From: Bacteroidota bacterium
GTDB lineage: Bacteria > Bacteroidota > Bacteroidia > Bacteroidales > UBA932
Length of the DNA stretch: 60,026 nt
Direction of reading: 5' to 3'
NCBI GenBank assembly: GCA_029567375.1
Contig: JAKQLB010000318.1
Span: 1 to 60,026 of the forward strand
The first letter of the stretch is position 1; each line of letters opens with the position of its first letter. This document shows positions 16,282-24,605 of this stretch, piece after piece. The notes below the pieces were generated by a model. The model made no database searches. It had not been told where the DNA came from and saw only the letters and a list, made by a program, of their open reading frames with translations. The position numbers were made by a program, and so were the translations under genes.

Positions 16282-18414
16282 TTATTTAAATAAATAACTC
16301 ACCCCACCGGTCAACCAGAATCCGGGTTGTGGAATATTACCGAAATCCACGTGTGTGGTATTGAGAATATTGTTGAGATTGACGAAAATATTGAGTTTCC
16401 CTATCGCATAATTTGCTTTCAAATCCAACAACACGAAGGGCTCGTAAGGTGTTATTACTTCCTTTGCTCTTTCGGTGGCTGTGGCGGGAATATATTTCAG
16501 ATAATTGCCTGCGCGCTCCTGATAACGCATATTCCAAGAAAAAGTGAGGTTTTTAATTATACGGTGCTCTACGCCGAGGGTAAATTTATGCCTAAGATAG
16601 TTGGAAACATAGGCTGATATCGGGTTATCCTGGCTCTCGTTGTCACTTATTTGCGAGATATATTGATAACCAAACCGCAACTGTTCAAATGGCTGCCTCT
16701 CCCCCATCCAATGTGAAAGATTGATGCTTGCATCCACGCTTGCACCGAAAGTATTCAAAGCTGAACGGTTCTCAGCGTGATAGAGAGAGTCTTTTGTGCT
16801 AAAAATCCAATCGATCATATTGTCACCTTTAGTATAAAAAGCATTCAGGTTGGCAGCTACCACAGATCTGCTAAAACGCACTCCCAACTCTACAGATTGA
16901 GTATATTCGGGTGTAAGTCCGGCAAAACCGCGATGTTTCCCCGCCTTATAATATAAATCGGTAAAGGTGGGCATTCTCGTAGCCTTACTCCATGAAGTGT
17001 AAATAGTGACGGAAGTGGTTGGACGATAGGAAAGATTTATTGCGGGATAGAAACCGCCTGCTTTCAAGGTGTCGGCGAGAGCAGTATTGTAGTTGTAAAG
17101 TGCGCCGAGCGAAAGAGTCAGCTTGTCTATTACAAAATTATGTTCTGCAAAAAAACTTAGATCGGAGCGATTATCCCACAAAGTGTAGTTATCCCTCGGT
17201 TGGCGCATCGGTTTACCCAAATTGCTGCTCAAAACACCTTCATTGCGGAATTCTCCCCCGAAACGGGTTATTCCAAGCCTCGAGATATATTGGATATTGA
17301 GGTTAACGCCATAAACATCGGTTTGGTGATAGTTCGGGGTCTTGTACCAAGAGGGAATATTGGGCGTTCCCGGTCTGAAGAGATGAAACTCATCATAGTG
17401 TCTGCTCCAGTAGATCTGCGGGATAAATTTGATTTTTCCGTTTGTTTCTCCTTTTATAGAAAAAAACAATCCCTGAGTATCGTCATACTGATTGGGAAAA
17501 GCTGCAGCATAAAAGGTATTGGCACCATATTTTTTATCATTTACCCCTGCCTGAATGTCGATATGGGAGCCATCAACATTAAAACTGCTTTGCCAAAGGA
17601 AATTAAGAATCTTATAATCGCTGTTGGCAATATAACCGTCAGAACGCTTATATCCGGCCGAGAGAGAGTGTATCGACGACTTTGTTCTTAACGCACCGCG
17701 CACCTCACCACTGAAAAGGGCATGCATTCCCCCTTCCAACTTTGCAAACGCATTGGTTTGAGTATCCTTTTTTGTGATAATATTGATACCTCCGGAAAAT
17801 GCACTCGCGCCAAAAATAAGAGACGAGGGTCCCCGGACTATCTCGATACGCTCGATATCGGATAGATTAAGAGGGATATCAAGGCTATAGTGTCCGGTTT
17901 GAGGATTCGTAAGGTTGACACCATTTAGGAGAATTGCGGTTTGGTCGAATGAGCCGCCGCGAAGCGTTATATCTGCCTGCACCCCGTGCGGCCCGCGCTG
18001 AATCACATCAACCCCTGAAAAATAAGAGAGTAAATCCTGGAGGCTTTTGACAGGAGCCTGTTCAATCTGATTAGCCAAAATGATATTCACCATTTTCGCC
18101 GAAAGTTTCAACGGCAATGCATCTTTAAAAGCAGTAATTACAATTTCATCCAACTTTTCAGGAATTGTGTCTGTTTGGAGTTCTATTTCTACCTTCTGCG
18201 TTTGTTGTTCGATATCAACTATTTCTGCTTGCGTATCGATAGCAACTTTTTCCATGGGGTTTACCGGCGCCGCATAGGAACTTAGCAAGATGCAACACGA
18301 AATTACACCCAACACAATGGCTTTGTAAAGGCAATTGACAAGTTTATACGATTTCACACGCAATCGCTCGGATCGAAACAATCTTAGACTACAAGTTTGT
18401 CTTTTCGCGTTCAC
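16282..18414 (-). CDS. TonB-dependent outer-membrane receptor
   Basis: A receptor of about 690-710 residues with a plug domain (VKSLQDLLSYFSGVDVIQRG, ITLRGG, IEIVRGPSSLIFGASAFSGGINIITKK) and a 22-strand-type barrel ending in WLTGGVSYLFK with a terminal aromatic residue. The general resemblance is to the BtuB/siderophore receptor group; the ligand cannot be assigned. The longest frame starts with GTG at 18414; a GTG at 18357 would give a more normal 30-residue signal peptide (AIVLGVISCCILL). A stretch rich in Glu, Gln and Thr precedes the plug. It lies 119 bases after the histidine kinase gene and has its own terminator. Confidence 0.88.
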   Translation of the reverse strand: MNAKRQTCSLRLFRSERLRVKSYKLVNCLYKAIVLGVISCCILLSSYAAPVNPMEKVAIDTQAEIVDIEQQTQKVEIELQTDTIPEKLDEIVITAFKDALPLKLSAKMVNIILANQIEQAPVKSLQDLLSYFSGVDVIQRGPHGVQADITLRGGSFDQTAILLNGVNLTNPQTGHYSLDIPLNLSDIERIEIVRGPSSLIFGASAFSGGINIITKKDTQTNAFAKLEGGMHALFSGEVRGALRTKSSIHSLSAGYKRSDGYIANSDYKILNFLWQSSFNVDGSHIDIQAGVNDKKYGANTFYAAAFPNQYDDTQGLFFSIKGETNGKIKFIPQIYWSRHYDEFHLFRPGTPNIPSWYKTPNYHQTDVYGVNLNIQYISRLGITRFGGEFRNEGVLSSNLGKPMRQPRDNYTLWDNRSDLSFFAEHNFVIDKLTLSLGALYNYNTALADTLKAGGFYPAINLSYRPTTSVTIYTSWSKATRMPTFTDLYYKAGKHRGFAGLTPEYTQSVELGVRFSRSVVAANLNAFYTKGDNMIDWIFSTKDSLYHAENRSALNTFGASVDASINLSHWMGERQPFEQLRFGYQYISQISDNESQDNPISAYVSNYLRHKFTLGVEHRIIKNLTFSWNMRYQERAGNYLKYIPATATERAKEVITPYEPFVLLDLKANYAIGKLNIFVNLNNILNTTHVDFGNIPQPGFWLTGGVSYLFK

Positions 18415-18489
18415 TTGACTCTTTGCTTTTTAAAATGAAAAAGGCGAAAATAGCACTTTAAAACCGAAAAGCGAAAAGAAGTGGTCACG

Positions 18490-18499
18490 TTACCGGTAA
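18490..18499. promoter_or_regulatory. Palindrome upstream of the TonB receptor gene
   Basis: TTACCGGTAA is a perfect 10-bp palindrome in the 119-base gap between the kinase stop and the receptor start. It could be a binding site for a regulator of the receptor; there is no other support. Confidence 0.25.
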
Positions 18500-18533
18500 T
18501 AAGGATTTGTACAAAAAGATAGGGGTGTTTTGG

Positions 18534-19877
18534 TTACAGATTCAACACAAAGAGTGTTTTGCCCGATACGGAGTGTGCGTCAATAGTGCCGCCATGGTTT
18601 TTCATAATTTGGCGGGAGAGACTGAGTCCGATACCGGAACCGTTTTCCTTAGTCGTAAAGAAAGGAATGAATATTTGTTCAATAACATCGTCAGGAATGC
18701 CGGCGCCATTGTCCTGAACGGAGATTTGTGTTCGCCCGTCCTCTTTTGCCCGGGCTGAAATCTCTATATGTGGCTCAGGCACCTTTTCCACCGCCTGCAT
18801 TGCATTCTTAATCAAATTGATAAAGACTTGCGACAATTGCGCTTCATCGGCCTCAACGCTCAGATCTTCGGGAGTAATTTTCACCGAGAAATTGATATTG
18901 CTGAAGTTTTCTTCGTGCGATAGCAACATCAGTAGATGGTCTATGAAGGTTTTTAGCGGAATGGTCTGAAGTATAGGTTTTGAAAGTTTGGTCAGTTTTC
19001 GATAGGATTCGACGAATCTTATCAGACCATTGCCCCTTTCGTTGATCAATTCCAGCCCTTTGATGGTATTTGGTATGGTATTTTCGTTAATGTTCGCCGG
19101 AGAGTCGTCCGAAAAGGCATAATAGCGCAATAATGTCTCACTCAGGGAGGTTATGGGGGTGATGGAGTTCATTATTTCGTGCGTCAGCACTCGAATGAGT
19201 TTCATCCAGGAGTCGAGTTCTTTTGCGTCCAACTCATGACTGATGTCGTGTACTGAGATTATGCGCAAGTTTTCCCCATGACCGGGAAATGAGGTGGCCC
19301 TCAAAGAGAGTTGGGTGATATTGTTTTTGTAGGTAAGTTTAAGGAATTGATGCGTTTCGCCGTTGATCAAACGATGAAATGTATTGAACAAATCGGCATC
19401 AATCCGTTTTAACTGTTCAATATGATAAAAGGTTGGGTAATTCAGGAGATTTTTTGCTGCGGAATTGGCTTGTAACACATTTCCACTTTCATTTATAACA
19501 ACAATTCCGGTAGCGACCTGTTCCAGCATCAAACTATAGTACTGCTCCTGTTCTCTGTTTCTGAATTTTGCTTCCTGGATTAATTTGTTAATACGGTTTA
19601 GACTCTTATGCATTTCGGCGTTAGCCTTATGAAGTGTGTTTTCAGGAAAATGGAGCGTTGAATCTTCATTTTCTACTGCATTGAAAAAATAGGCGATTTT
19701 TTCAGGCGCGGCATTATATAATTTGATGATCCGGTAAACAACTACAGCTATGGCAAACAGCGATAATATGAGATACATGTCTGATGTAGAGCTCAATAAT
19801 ATCCACATTGAGAGTGCCGAAAAGAGAATCAGCAATAGGATATTTGCTATAAAACGGATAAATGTATTCCTAAACAT
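18534..19877 (-). CDS. Sensor histidine kinase, NtrB/NtrY-like
   Basis: A 447-residue kinase with two N-terminal membrane helices (residues 8-30 and 33-52) and almost no periplasmic loop, a PAS-like domain (about 115-215), the phospho-accepting His233 in LTHEIMNSITP, and an ATPase domain with N-box NLIKNAMQAV, DNGAGIP and a GSGIGLSLS lid. The lack of a periplasmic sensor suggests it senses within the membrane or through a partner such as a transporter. It follows its response regulator gene by 1 base, so they form one operon. Confidence 0.94.
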   Translation of the reverse strand: MFRNTFIRFIANILLLILFSALSMWILLSSTSDMYLILSLFAIAVVVYRIIKLYNAAPEKIAYFFNAVENEDSTLHFPENTLHKANAEMHKSLNRINKLIQEAKFRNREQEQYYSLMLEQVATGIVVINESGNVLQANSAAKNLLNYPTFYHIEQLKRIDADLFNTFHRLINGETHQFLKLTYKNNITQLSLRATSFPGHGENLRIISVHDISHELDAKELDSWMKLIRVLTHEIMNSITPITSLSETLLRYYAFSDDSPANINENTIPNTIKGLELINERGNGLIRFVESYRKLTKLSKPILQTIPLKTFIDHLLMLLSHEENFSNINFSVKITPEDLSVEADEAQLSQVFINLIKNAMQAVEKVPEPHIEISARAKEDGRTQISVQDNGAGIPDDVIEQIFIPFFTTKENGSGIGLSLSRQIMKNHGGTIDAHSVSGKTLFVLNL

Positions 19878-19878
19878 C

Positions 19879-21234
19879 TTACAAGTTGTATTTTTTCAGT
19901 TTATTGTAGAGTGTTTGACGGGTAATGCCCAATTGAGCAGCTACCGCACTTAGGTTGCCTTCTTGAAGTTTCAGGCTCTTTTCAATCATGGCCTTTTCCA
20001 TCTCCTCCAAAGTGCCGAACATCTTTTCGGACTCCTCATATTTTTTGTCAAAAAAGAAATCATCGGCATCCAGCAGATTGCTGTCACTTAAAATAACCGC
20101 TTTTTCTATAGTGTGCTGCAATTCGCGCACATTGCCCGGCCAGGTATACCTGCTCATTTTTTCCTTAGCATCTGCACTGATGATCAAATTCTCTTTTTTG
20201 TATTTATTACGATAAAGATTCAGAAAAAAATCTGCCAGGAGAGGAATATCCGAAACTCGCTCCCGCAAAGGGGGGATTTCAATTTGAATGGTATTGATAC
20301 GATAGAATAAATCTTCGCGGAATTGCCCGTTTTTAACCAATTCCGGTAAATTGGCATTTGTAGCGCAAATCAGACGGATATCAATTGGGATTTTTTTATT
20401 GGAACCTACCCTTACTATCTCTCTGTTTTGTAAGGCTGCCAGCAATTTTGCCTGTAACGGCAACGAAAGATTTGCTATTTCATCCAGGAACAGAGAACTC
20501 CCTTTTGCTATTTCAAATTTTCCCGCACGGTCCTCTTTTGCATCGGTAAATGAGCCTTTCACATGTCCGAAAAGCTCACTTTCGAAGAGGGTTTCGGAAA
20601 GCGAACCCATATCCACACTGATCATCAGCTCATTACTGCGAAGTGATTGCTGGTGCAGCTCTTTGGCTATTACCTCTTTCCCAGTACCATTTTCTCCGGT
20701 AATCAGCACGTTGGCGTCGGTTTTAGCCACTTTCCTTACAATTTCCAACACTTCCTTAAATTTGGGCGATTCGCCTATGATAGAAGATTGCTTATTTACT
20801 GCTGATTTGATGTTTTGCTCTTTTTCTTTCAGGGATATGATCTCCTTTTTCGAGTTTCGAAGTTGAATTGCCGCACTGATAGTGGCAAGTAACTTACTGT
20901 TTTCCCAGGGTTTCAGTACAAAATCCACCGCTCCCTCTTTTACTGCCTTTACTGCCAATTCTACATCACCGTAAGCCGTAATCATTATTACGGAAATATT
21001 GGGATCAAATTCCAGGATGCGTTTAAGCCAATACAACCCTTCATTTCCGGTATTTATACCGGCAGAAAAGTTCATATCCAGCAGCACCACATCAAAATGG
21101 GATCTTAGCAGGGTGGGAATCCTATTGGGGGTATTTGAGGTAACCAGCTCTCTACAAAGAGGTTGTAGCAAAAGTTCAAGTGCACTCAAAACACTTTCAT
21201 TATCGTCAACAACGAGAATTCGGCTATTTTTCAT
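19879..21234 (-). CDS. Sigma-54-dependent response regulator, NtrC family
   Basis: A 451-residue regulator with a receiver domain (phosphorylation site Asp53), an AAA+ domain (Walker A GENGTGKE at 180-187) and a C-terminal Fis-type helix-turn-helix (GITRQTLYNKLKKY). The sigma-54 contact loop reads GSFTDA (227-232) instead of GAFTGA; the key Thr is kept, and a D at the fifth position is a variant I believe occurs in this phylum. It is divergent from the ABC operon at 21482, whose control region carries a sigma-54 promoter, making that operon its most likely target. Confidence 0.95.
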   Translation of the reverse strand: MKNSRILVVDDNESVLSALELLLQPLCRELVTSNTPNRIPTLLRSHFDVVLLDMNFSAGINTGNEGLYWLKRILEFDPNISVIMITAYGDVELAVKAVKEGAVDFVLKPWENSKLLATISAAIQLRNSKKEIISLKEKEQNIKSAVNKQSSIIGESPKFKEVLEIVRKVAKTDANVLITGENGTGKEVIAKELHQQSLRSNELMISVDMGSLSETLFESELFGHVKGSFTDAKEDRAGKFEIAKGSSLFLDEIANLSLPLQAKLLAALQNREIVRVGSNKKIPIDIRLICATNANLPELVKNGQFREDLFYRINTIQIEIPPLRERVSDIPLLADFFLNLYRNKYKKENLIISADAKEKMSRYTWPGNVRELQHTIEKAVILSDSNLLDADDFFFDKKYEESEKMFGTLEEMEKAMIEKSLKLQEGNLSAVAAQLGITRQTLYNKLKKYNL

Positions 21235-21301
21235 TTTCGTAAGAATTTACACAATAGAGTTGTTGCGAAAGTAGCACATCCTTTCTAATTGTCAAAAAAT
21301 A

Positions 21302-21339
21302 AGACACTCTACTGTCTAATAATTTTACACTCTAAAATT
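21302..21339 (+). promoter_or_regulatory. Two dyads upstream of the sigma-54 promoter (candidate enhancer)
   Basis: AGACA-N6-TGTCT (21302-21317) and AATTTTA-N5-TAAAATT (21321-21339) are inverted repeats that both contain ACACTCTA. Their centres are about 20.5 bases apart, close to two helical turns, and they lie about 45-80 bases upstream of the -24 element. That is the place expected for the activator's enhancer sites. Confidence 0.5.
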
Positions 21340-21382
21340 GCCCTCAAAACACAAACCGCTGAATTTCAATCAATTATAACTA

Positions 21383-21398
21383 CGGCATTGTAGTTGCT
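21383..21398 (+). promoter_or_regulatory. Sigma-54 (-24/-12) promoter
   Basis: CGGCATTG then TAG then TTGCT matches the consensus TGGCACG-N4-TTGCW, with exactly 12 bases from the GG (21384-21385) to the GC (21396-21397). Departures are C for T before GG and TT for CG after GGCA. Transcription would start near 21409, about 70 bases before the ABC ATPase gene. Confidence 0.6.
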
Positions 21399-21481
21399 TT
21401 TTTTTGGCATGAGGTTTATTGCCCCGCATCGATTTAAAACTTTTAATACGACAAAAACAAAATAAACATTTATAAACGATT

Positions 21482-22159
21482 ATGATACGCACAGAAAAAT
21501 TGACAAAGATATTTCGCACCGAAGAAGTTGAAACAACAGCACTGCTGGATGTCGATATTCATGTAAAAGAGGGTGAATTTGTGGCGGTTACGGGCCCCTC
21601 AGGATGCGGAAAATCAACCCTATTAAATATTCTCGGCTTGCTTGACAATCCTACCGGCGGCAATTATTTCTTCAACGGCGAAAAGGTGGGACACTATAAA
21701 GAGAGGCAACGCACACATTTGCGACGAGAAAATATCGGATTCGTATTCCAAAGTTTCAACTTGATTGACGAGTTGAATGTTTTTGAAAATGTAGAACTGC
21801 CCCTTACCTACCTTAAAATTCCCTCTGCGAAACGTAAAGAGATGGTAAAAGAGGTGCTCAGACGTATGAATATCGGACATCGCGAGAAACACTTTCCTCA
21901 GCAGCTTTCAGGCGGACAGCAACAGCGCGTGGCCATCGCCAGGGCCGTGGTAGCAAACCCCAAACTTATTCTTGCAGACGAGCCTACCGGTAACCTCGAC
22001 TCCAAAAACGGACGGGAAGTGATGGATCTTCTCAGCGAACTCAACCGCGAAGGCACCACCATCATCATGGTGACGCACTCTCAGCATGACGCGGGCTTTG
22101 CCCACAGGATAATTCATCTATTTGACGGTAAAGTAGTGGAAGAGAGTATGGAGTTCTGA
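21482..22159 (+). CDS. ABC transporter ATP-binding protein (LolD/MacB type)
   Basis: A 225-residue ATPase with Walker [11 protein letters not shown]-loop FVFQSFNLI, signature [14 protein letters not shown] and Walker [13 protein letters not shown]. It should energise the two large FtsX-type permeases encoded next on the same strand. The operon is divergent from an NtrC-like two-component system and preceded by a sigma-54 promoter. The last codons (SMEF and the stop) lie within heptamer array D. Confidence 0.95.
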   Translation: MIRTEKLTKIFRTEEVETTALLDVDIHVKEGEFVAVTGPSGCGKSTLLNILGLLDNPTGGNYFFNGEKVGHYKERQRTHLRRENIGFVFQSFNLIDELNVFENVELPLTYLKIPSAKRKEMVKEVLRRMNIGHREKHFPQQLSGGQQQRVAIARAVVANPKLILADEPTGNLDSKNGREVMDLLSELNREGTTIIMVTHSQHDAGFAHRIIHLFDGKVVEESMEF

Positions 22160-22197
22160 GTTCCGAGTAAATTAATTAGTATTGAGTTAGGAGTATG
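22144..22197. repeat. Heptamer array D, across the ATPase stop codon
   Basis: Units GAGTATG, GAGTTCT, GAGTTCC and GAGTAAA run in phase from 22144, include the TGA stop at 22157-22159, degrade for about 12 bases, and resume with GAGTTAG and GAGTATG at 22184-22197. The G-rich strand is the coding strand. Confidence 0.65.
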
Positions 22198-22212
22198 TTT
22201 AAATAATTAAAA

Positions 22213-24591
22213 ATGAATACGTTAAAAGTCATATACAAAAATCTGAAGGCATCGAAGGTCTCTACGATTTTCAATTTCATAGGGTTGATTACAGCATTTA
22301 GTGCTTTTATACTGATTATGCTGTATGTGTGGACGGAGTACAACTTCGACAGCTATCACGAGGATGCTGATAATATCTATAGACTCGAAATAAAGTCCCC
22401 GGATAAAGAGAAAACTTCCGTTTACATGTCGGGGCCGACCAAAGATGTTATTGCTGAGCAGCTACCGGAAGTTGTAGCGACAACCACATATATGCCGTGG
22501 GGAAAATGGAATGAAATTATTTTCGAGTGGGAAGTCAACGGAACAAAGCAAAGGAGCTATGAAGATTACGCTATAGCAGATAAGGATTTGACAGAGGTAT
22601 TTACCTTTGACTTCATTCATTCAAATAGCAACAAACCGCTTTCAGAGCCCAATACGGCAATTGTTTCAGAGGCATTTGCAACGAAGCTATGGGGAACTCT
22701 TGATGTATTAGGCAAGACATTCACAACCAATGACGAAGTATATTCGGTGACGGCAGTTTTCCGTACTCCGCCCAAAAACTCCCTCTTCAATGAGCCCGTG
22801 ATCCTCTCCTTCCCCACAACCGGATGGATTGCAGAGTCGTACAAAACATGGGGAATAGTCAATTACCCCGAATTCATAAAAGTGAAGTCCGGCACATCAG
22901 CATCGGAGTTTCAAACGCGCATCAACGAAATAGATATTTTAAAAGAAAAGTATCATTTCTACAATAAAGGCAACGAAAGATTCACAATCATAGCTCGTCC
23001 GCTGACCGATCTTCGTTTCGCCAAAGATGTGGCTGAAAATCCCTTATTTAATACAAACAACAAATCTTCCGTAAATACACTTTTCGCAGTAGGCATATTT
23101 ATTCTGATCATAGCTCTTCTGAACTATGTCAATTTTGCCACCGCGACGCTACCCAAACGCATGAAAAATATTGCAGTGACGCGTATTCTGGGAAATAGCC
23201 GTCGCATGGTTGTCATAACAACCATTTTGGAAAGCGTATTTGTTTCAGCTCTATCCTTTATTATTGCGTTATTTATTGCCAGCGCTATAAACAATCAATA
23301 TGGAATAAAACTCTTCGAGTATTTATTGGATTTTAAAGCAGCGATTTATGTGATACTCGGGATGTTGGGCATTGCGATTATTATAGGTATTGTCGGAGCG
23401 TTGTTCCCCGCATACAGCAGCATCAAAGTTGCACCCATGGATGCCGTTAAAAAACGCCACTCAATAGCCCGTCAGACTTCCCGCGGCTGGCTTACGGTAG
23501 TACAATTTACGGCAACTATTCTGCTTATCGCAATGTCGGTGCTGACCGTCAAGCAGGTGGAGTATATGAAAAAGACATCGTTGGGATTCGATAAAGAGGA
23601 TGTAATGGTTATCTATCCTACAGTTGATTTATTGAGTAATTTAGAAACGTTTAAATCCGAATTGATGCAAAATCCGATGGTGGAAAGTGCTTCTTTGTCG
23701 AGCGGTGTCCCGGGAATCCCGTCAAATATGGAGGGTTTTGGTTTTAATGATGAAACCATCCAAACCTGGCTCTGGTATGTGGATAGCGAATATATGGATA
23801 TGATGAATTTCAACTTGTTGGAAGGACGGGGTTTTCTGAAAGATAGTGAAGCTGAGATTGCCAGCATAATCATAAATGAGGCTGCCAAAAAGGAATTCGG
23901 GTTGGAACTCGGCTCAACTCTTATGAAATACGACGACGAAGGCAACCCAATGCCCTTTCATGTGGTAGGAGTAGTTGAAGATTTCAATTTCTCTTCGCTC
24001 CGCGAAAATGTTGACCCTTTCGTATTCAGATATCACCCAGGCACCTTTGTCCTAATGTCATGGGTCAATGTGAAACTTACCGGAGAGAATACAAGGGCTG
24101 CTGTCGATTACATCGCTAAGGTGTATGATAAAGTAAGTCCTGATGAGCCAATGAGACACTACTTTCTCGATGATAAACTCAATCTGCTATACGCTAAAGA
24201 AGATCGTCAGGTGGGTATGATCTCGCTTTTCAGTATGCTCTCGCTCATAATATCCGTATTGGGAATTCTGGGACTCTCCATTTTCACATCCCAATATAGA
24301 ACTAAAGAAATAGGCATCCGCAAAATAAATGGCGCCACCGTTGGCGAAATATTGGCATTGCTTAACAAGAGCTTTGTAAAATGGATTGTGATCGCTTTCG
24401 TCATCGCAACTCCGTTGGCCTACCTCGCCATGAATAAATGGCTCGAAAACTTCGCCTACAAAACCGCCCTAAGCTGGTGGATCTTCGCTCTGGCCGGACT
24501 GATCGCCCTTATTGTCGCCCTTCTGACCGTCAGCTGGCAAAGCTGGCGCGCAGCGAGCCGGAATCCGGTGGAGGCATTGCGCTATGAATAA
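22213..24591 (+). CDS. FtsX-family ABC permease, 792 residues
   Basis: A long permease with a MacB-like N-terminal helix (TIFNFIGLITAFSAFILIMLYV) and periplasmic domain, three helices around residues 290-400, a second helix/periplasmic unit after residue 430, and three C-terminal helices starting at YRTKEIGIRKINGA. This duplicated MacB_PCD-FtsX layout is common in Bacteroidota permeases encoded with a LolD-type ATPase, whose substrates are mostly unknown. The last ~85 residues are nearly the same as in the next gene. It starts 53 bases after the ATPase gene, across array D. Confidence 0.9.
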   Translation: MNTLKVIYKNLKASKVSTIFNFIGLITAFSAFILIMLYVWTEYNFDSYHEDADNIYRLEIKSPDKEKTSVYMSGPTKDVIAEQLPEVVATTTYMPWGKWNEIIFEWEVNGTKQRSYEDYAIADKDLTEVFTFDFIHSNSNKPLSEPNTAIVSEAFATKLWGTLDVLGKTFTTNDEVYSVTAVFRTPPKNSLFNEPVILSFPTTGWIAESYKTWGIVNYPEFIKVKSGTSASEFQTRINEIDILKEKYHFYNKGNERFTIIARPLTDLRFAKDVAENPLFNTNNKSSVNTLFAVGIFILIIALLNYVNFATATLPKRMKNIAVTRILGNSRRMVVITTILESVFVSALSFIIALFIASAINNQYGIKLFEYLLDFKAAIYVILGMLGIAIIIGIVGALFPAYSSIKVAPMDAVKKRHSIARQTSRGWLTVVQFTATILLIAMSVLTVKQVEYMKKTSLGFDKEDVMVIYPTVDLLSNLETFKSELMQNPMVESASLSSGVPGIPSNMEGFGFNDETIQTWLWYVDSEYMDMMNFNLLEGRGFLKDSEAEIASIIINEAAKKEFGLELGSTLMKYDDEGNPMPFHVVGVVEDFNFSSLRENVDPFVFRYHPGTFVLMSWVNVKLTGENTRAAVDYIAKVYDKVSPDEPMRHYFLDDKLNLLYAKEDRQVGMISLFSMLSLIISVLGILGLSIFTSQYRTKEIGIRKINGATVGEILALLNKSFVKWIVIAFVIATPLAYLAMNKWLENFAYKTALSWWIFALAGLIALIVALLTVSWQSWRAASRNPVEALRYE

Positions 24592-24605
24592 AAAACACAA
24601 AAATC

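Noticed and set aside
21402-21419. TTGGCATG...TTGC as an alternative sigma-54 promoter
   Set aside because: The GG-to-GC distance is 15 bases rather than 12; the nearby site at 21383-21398 has the correct spacing.
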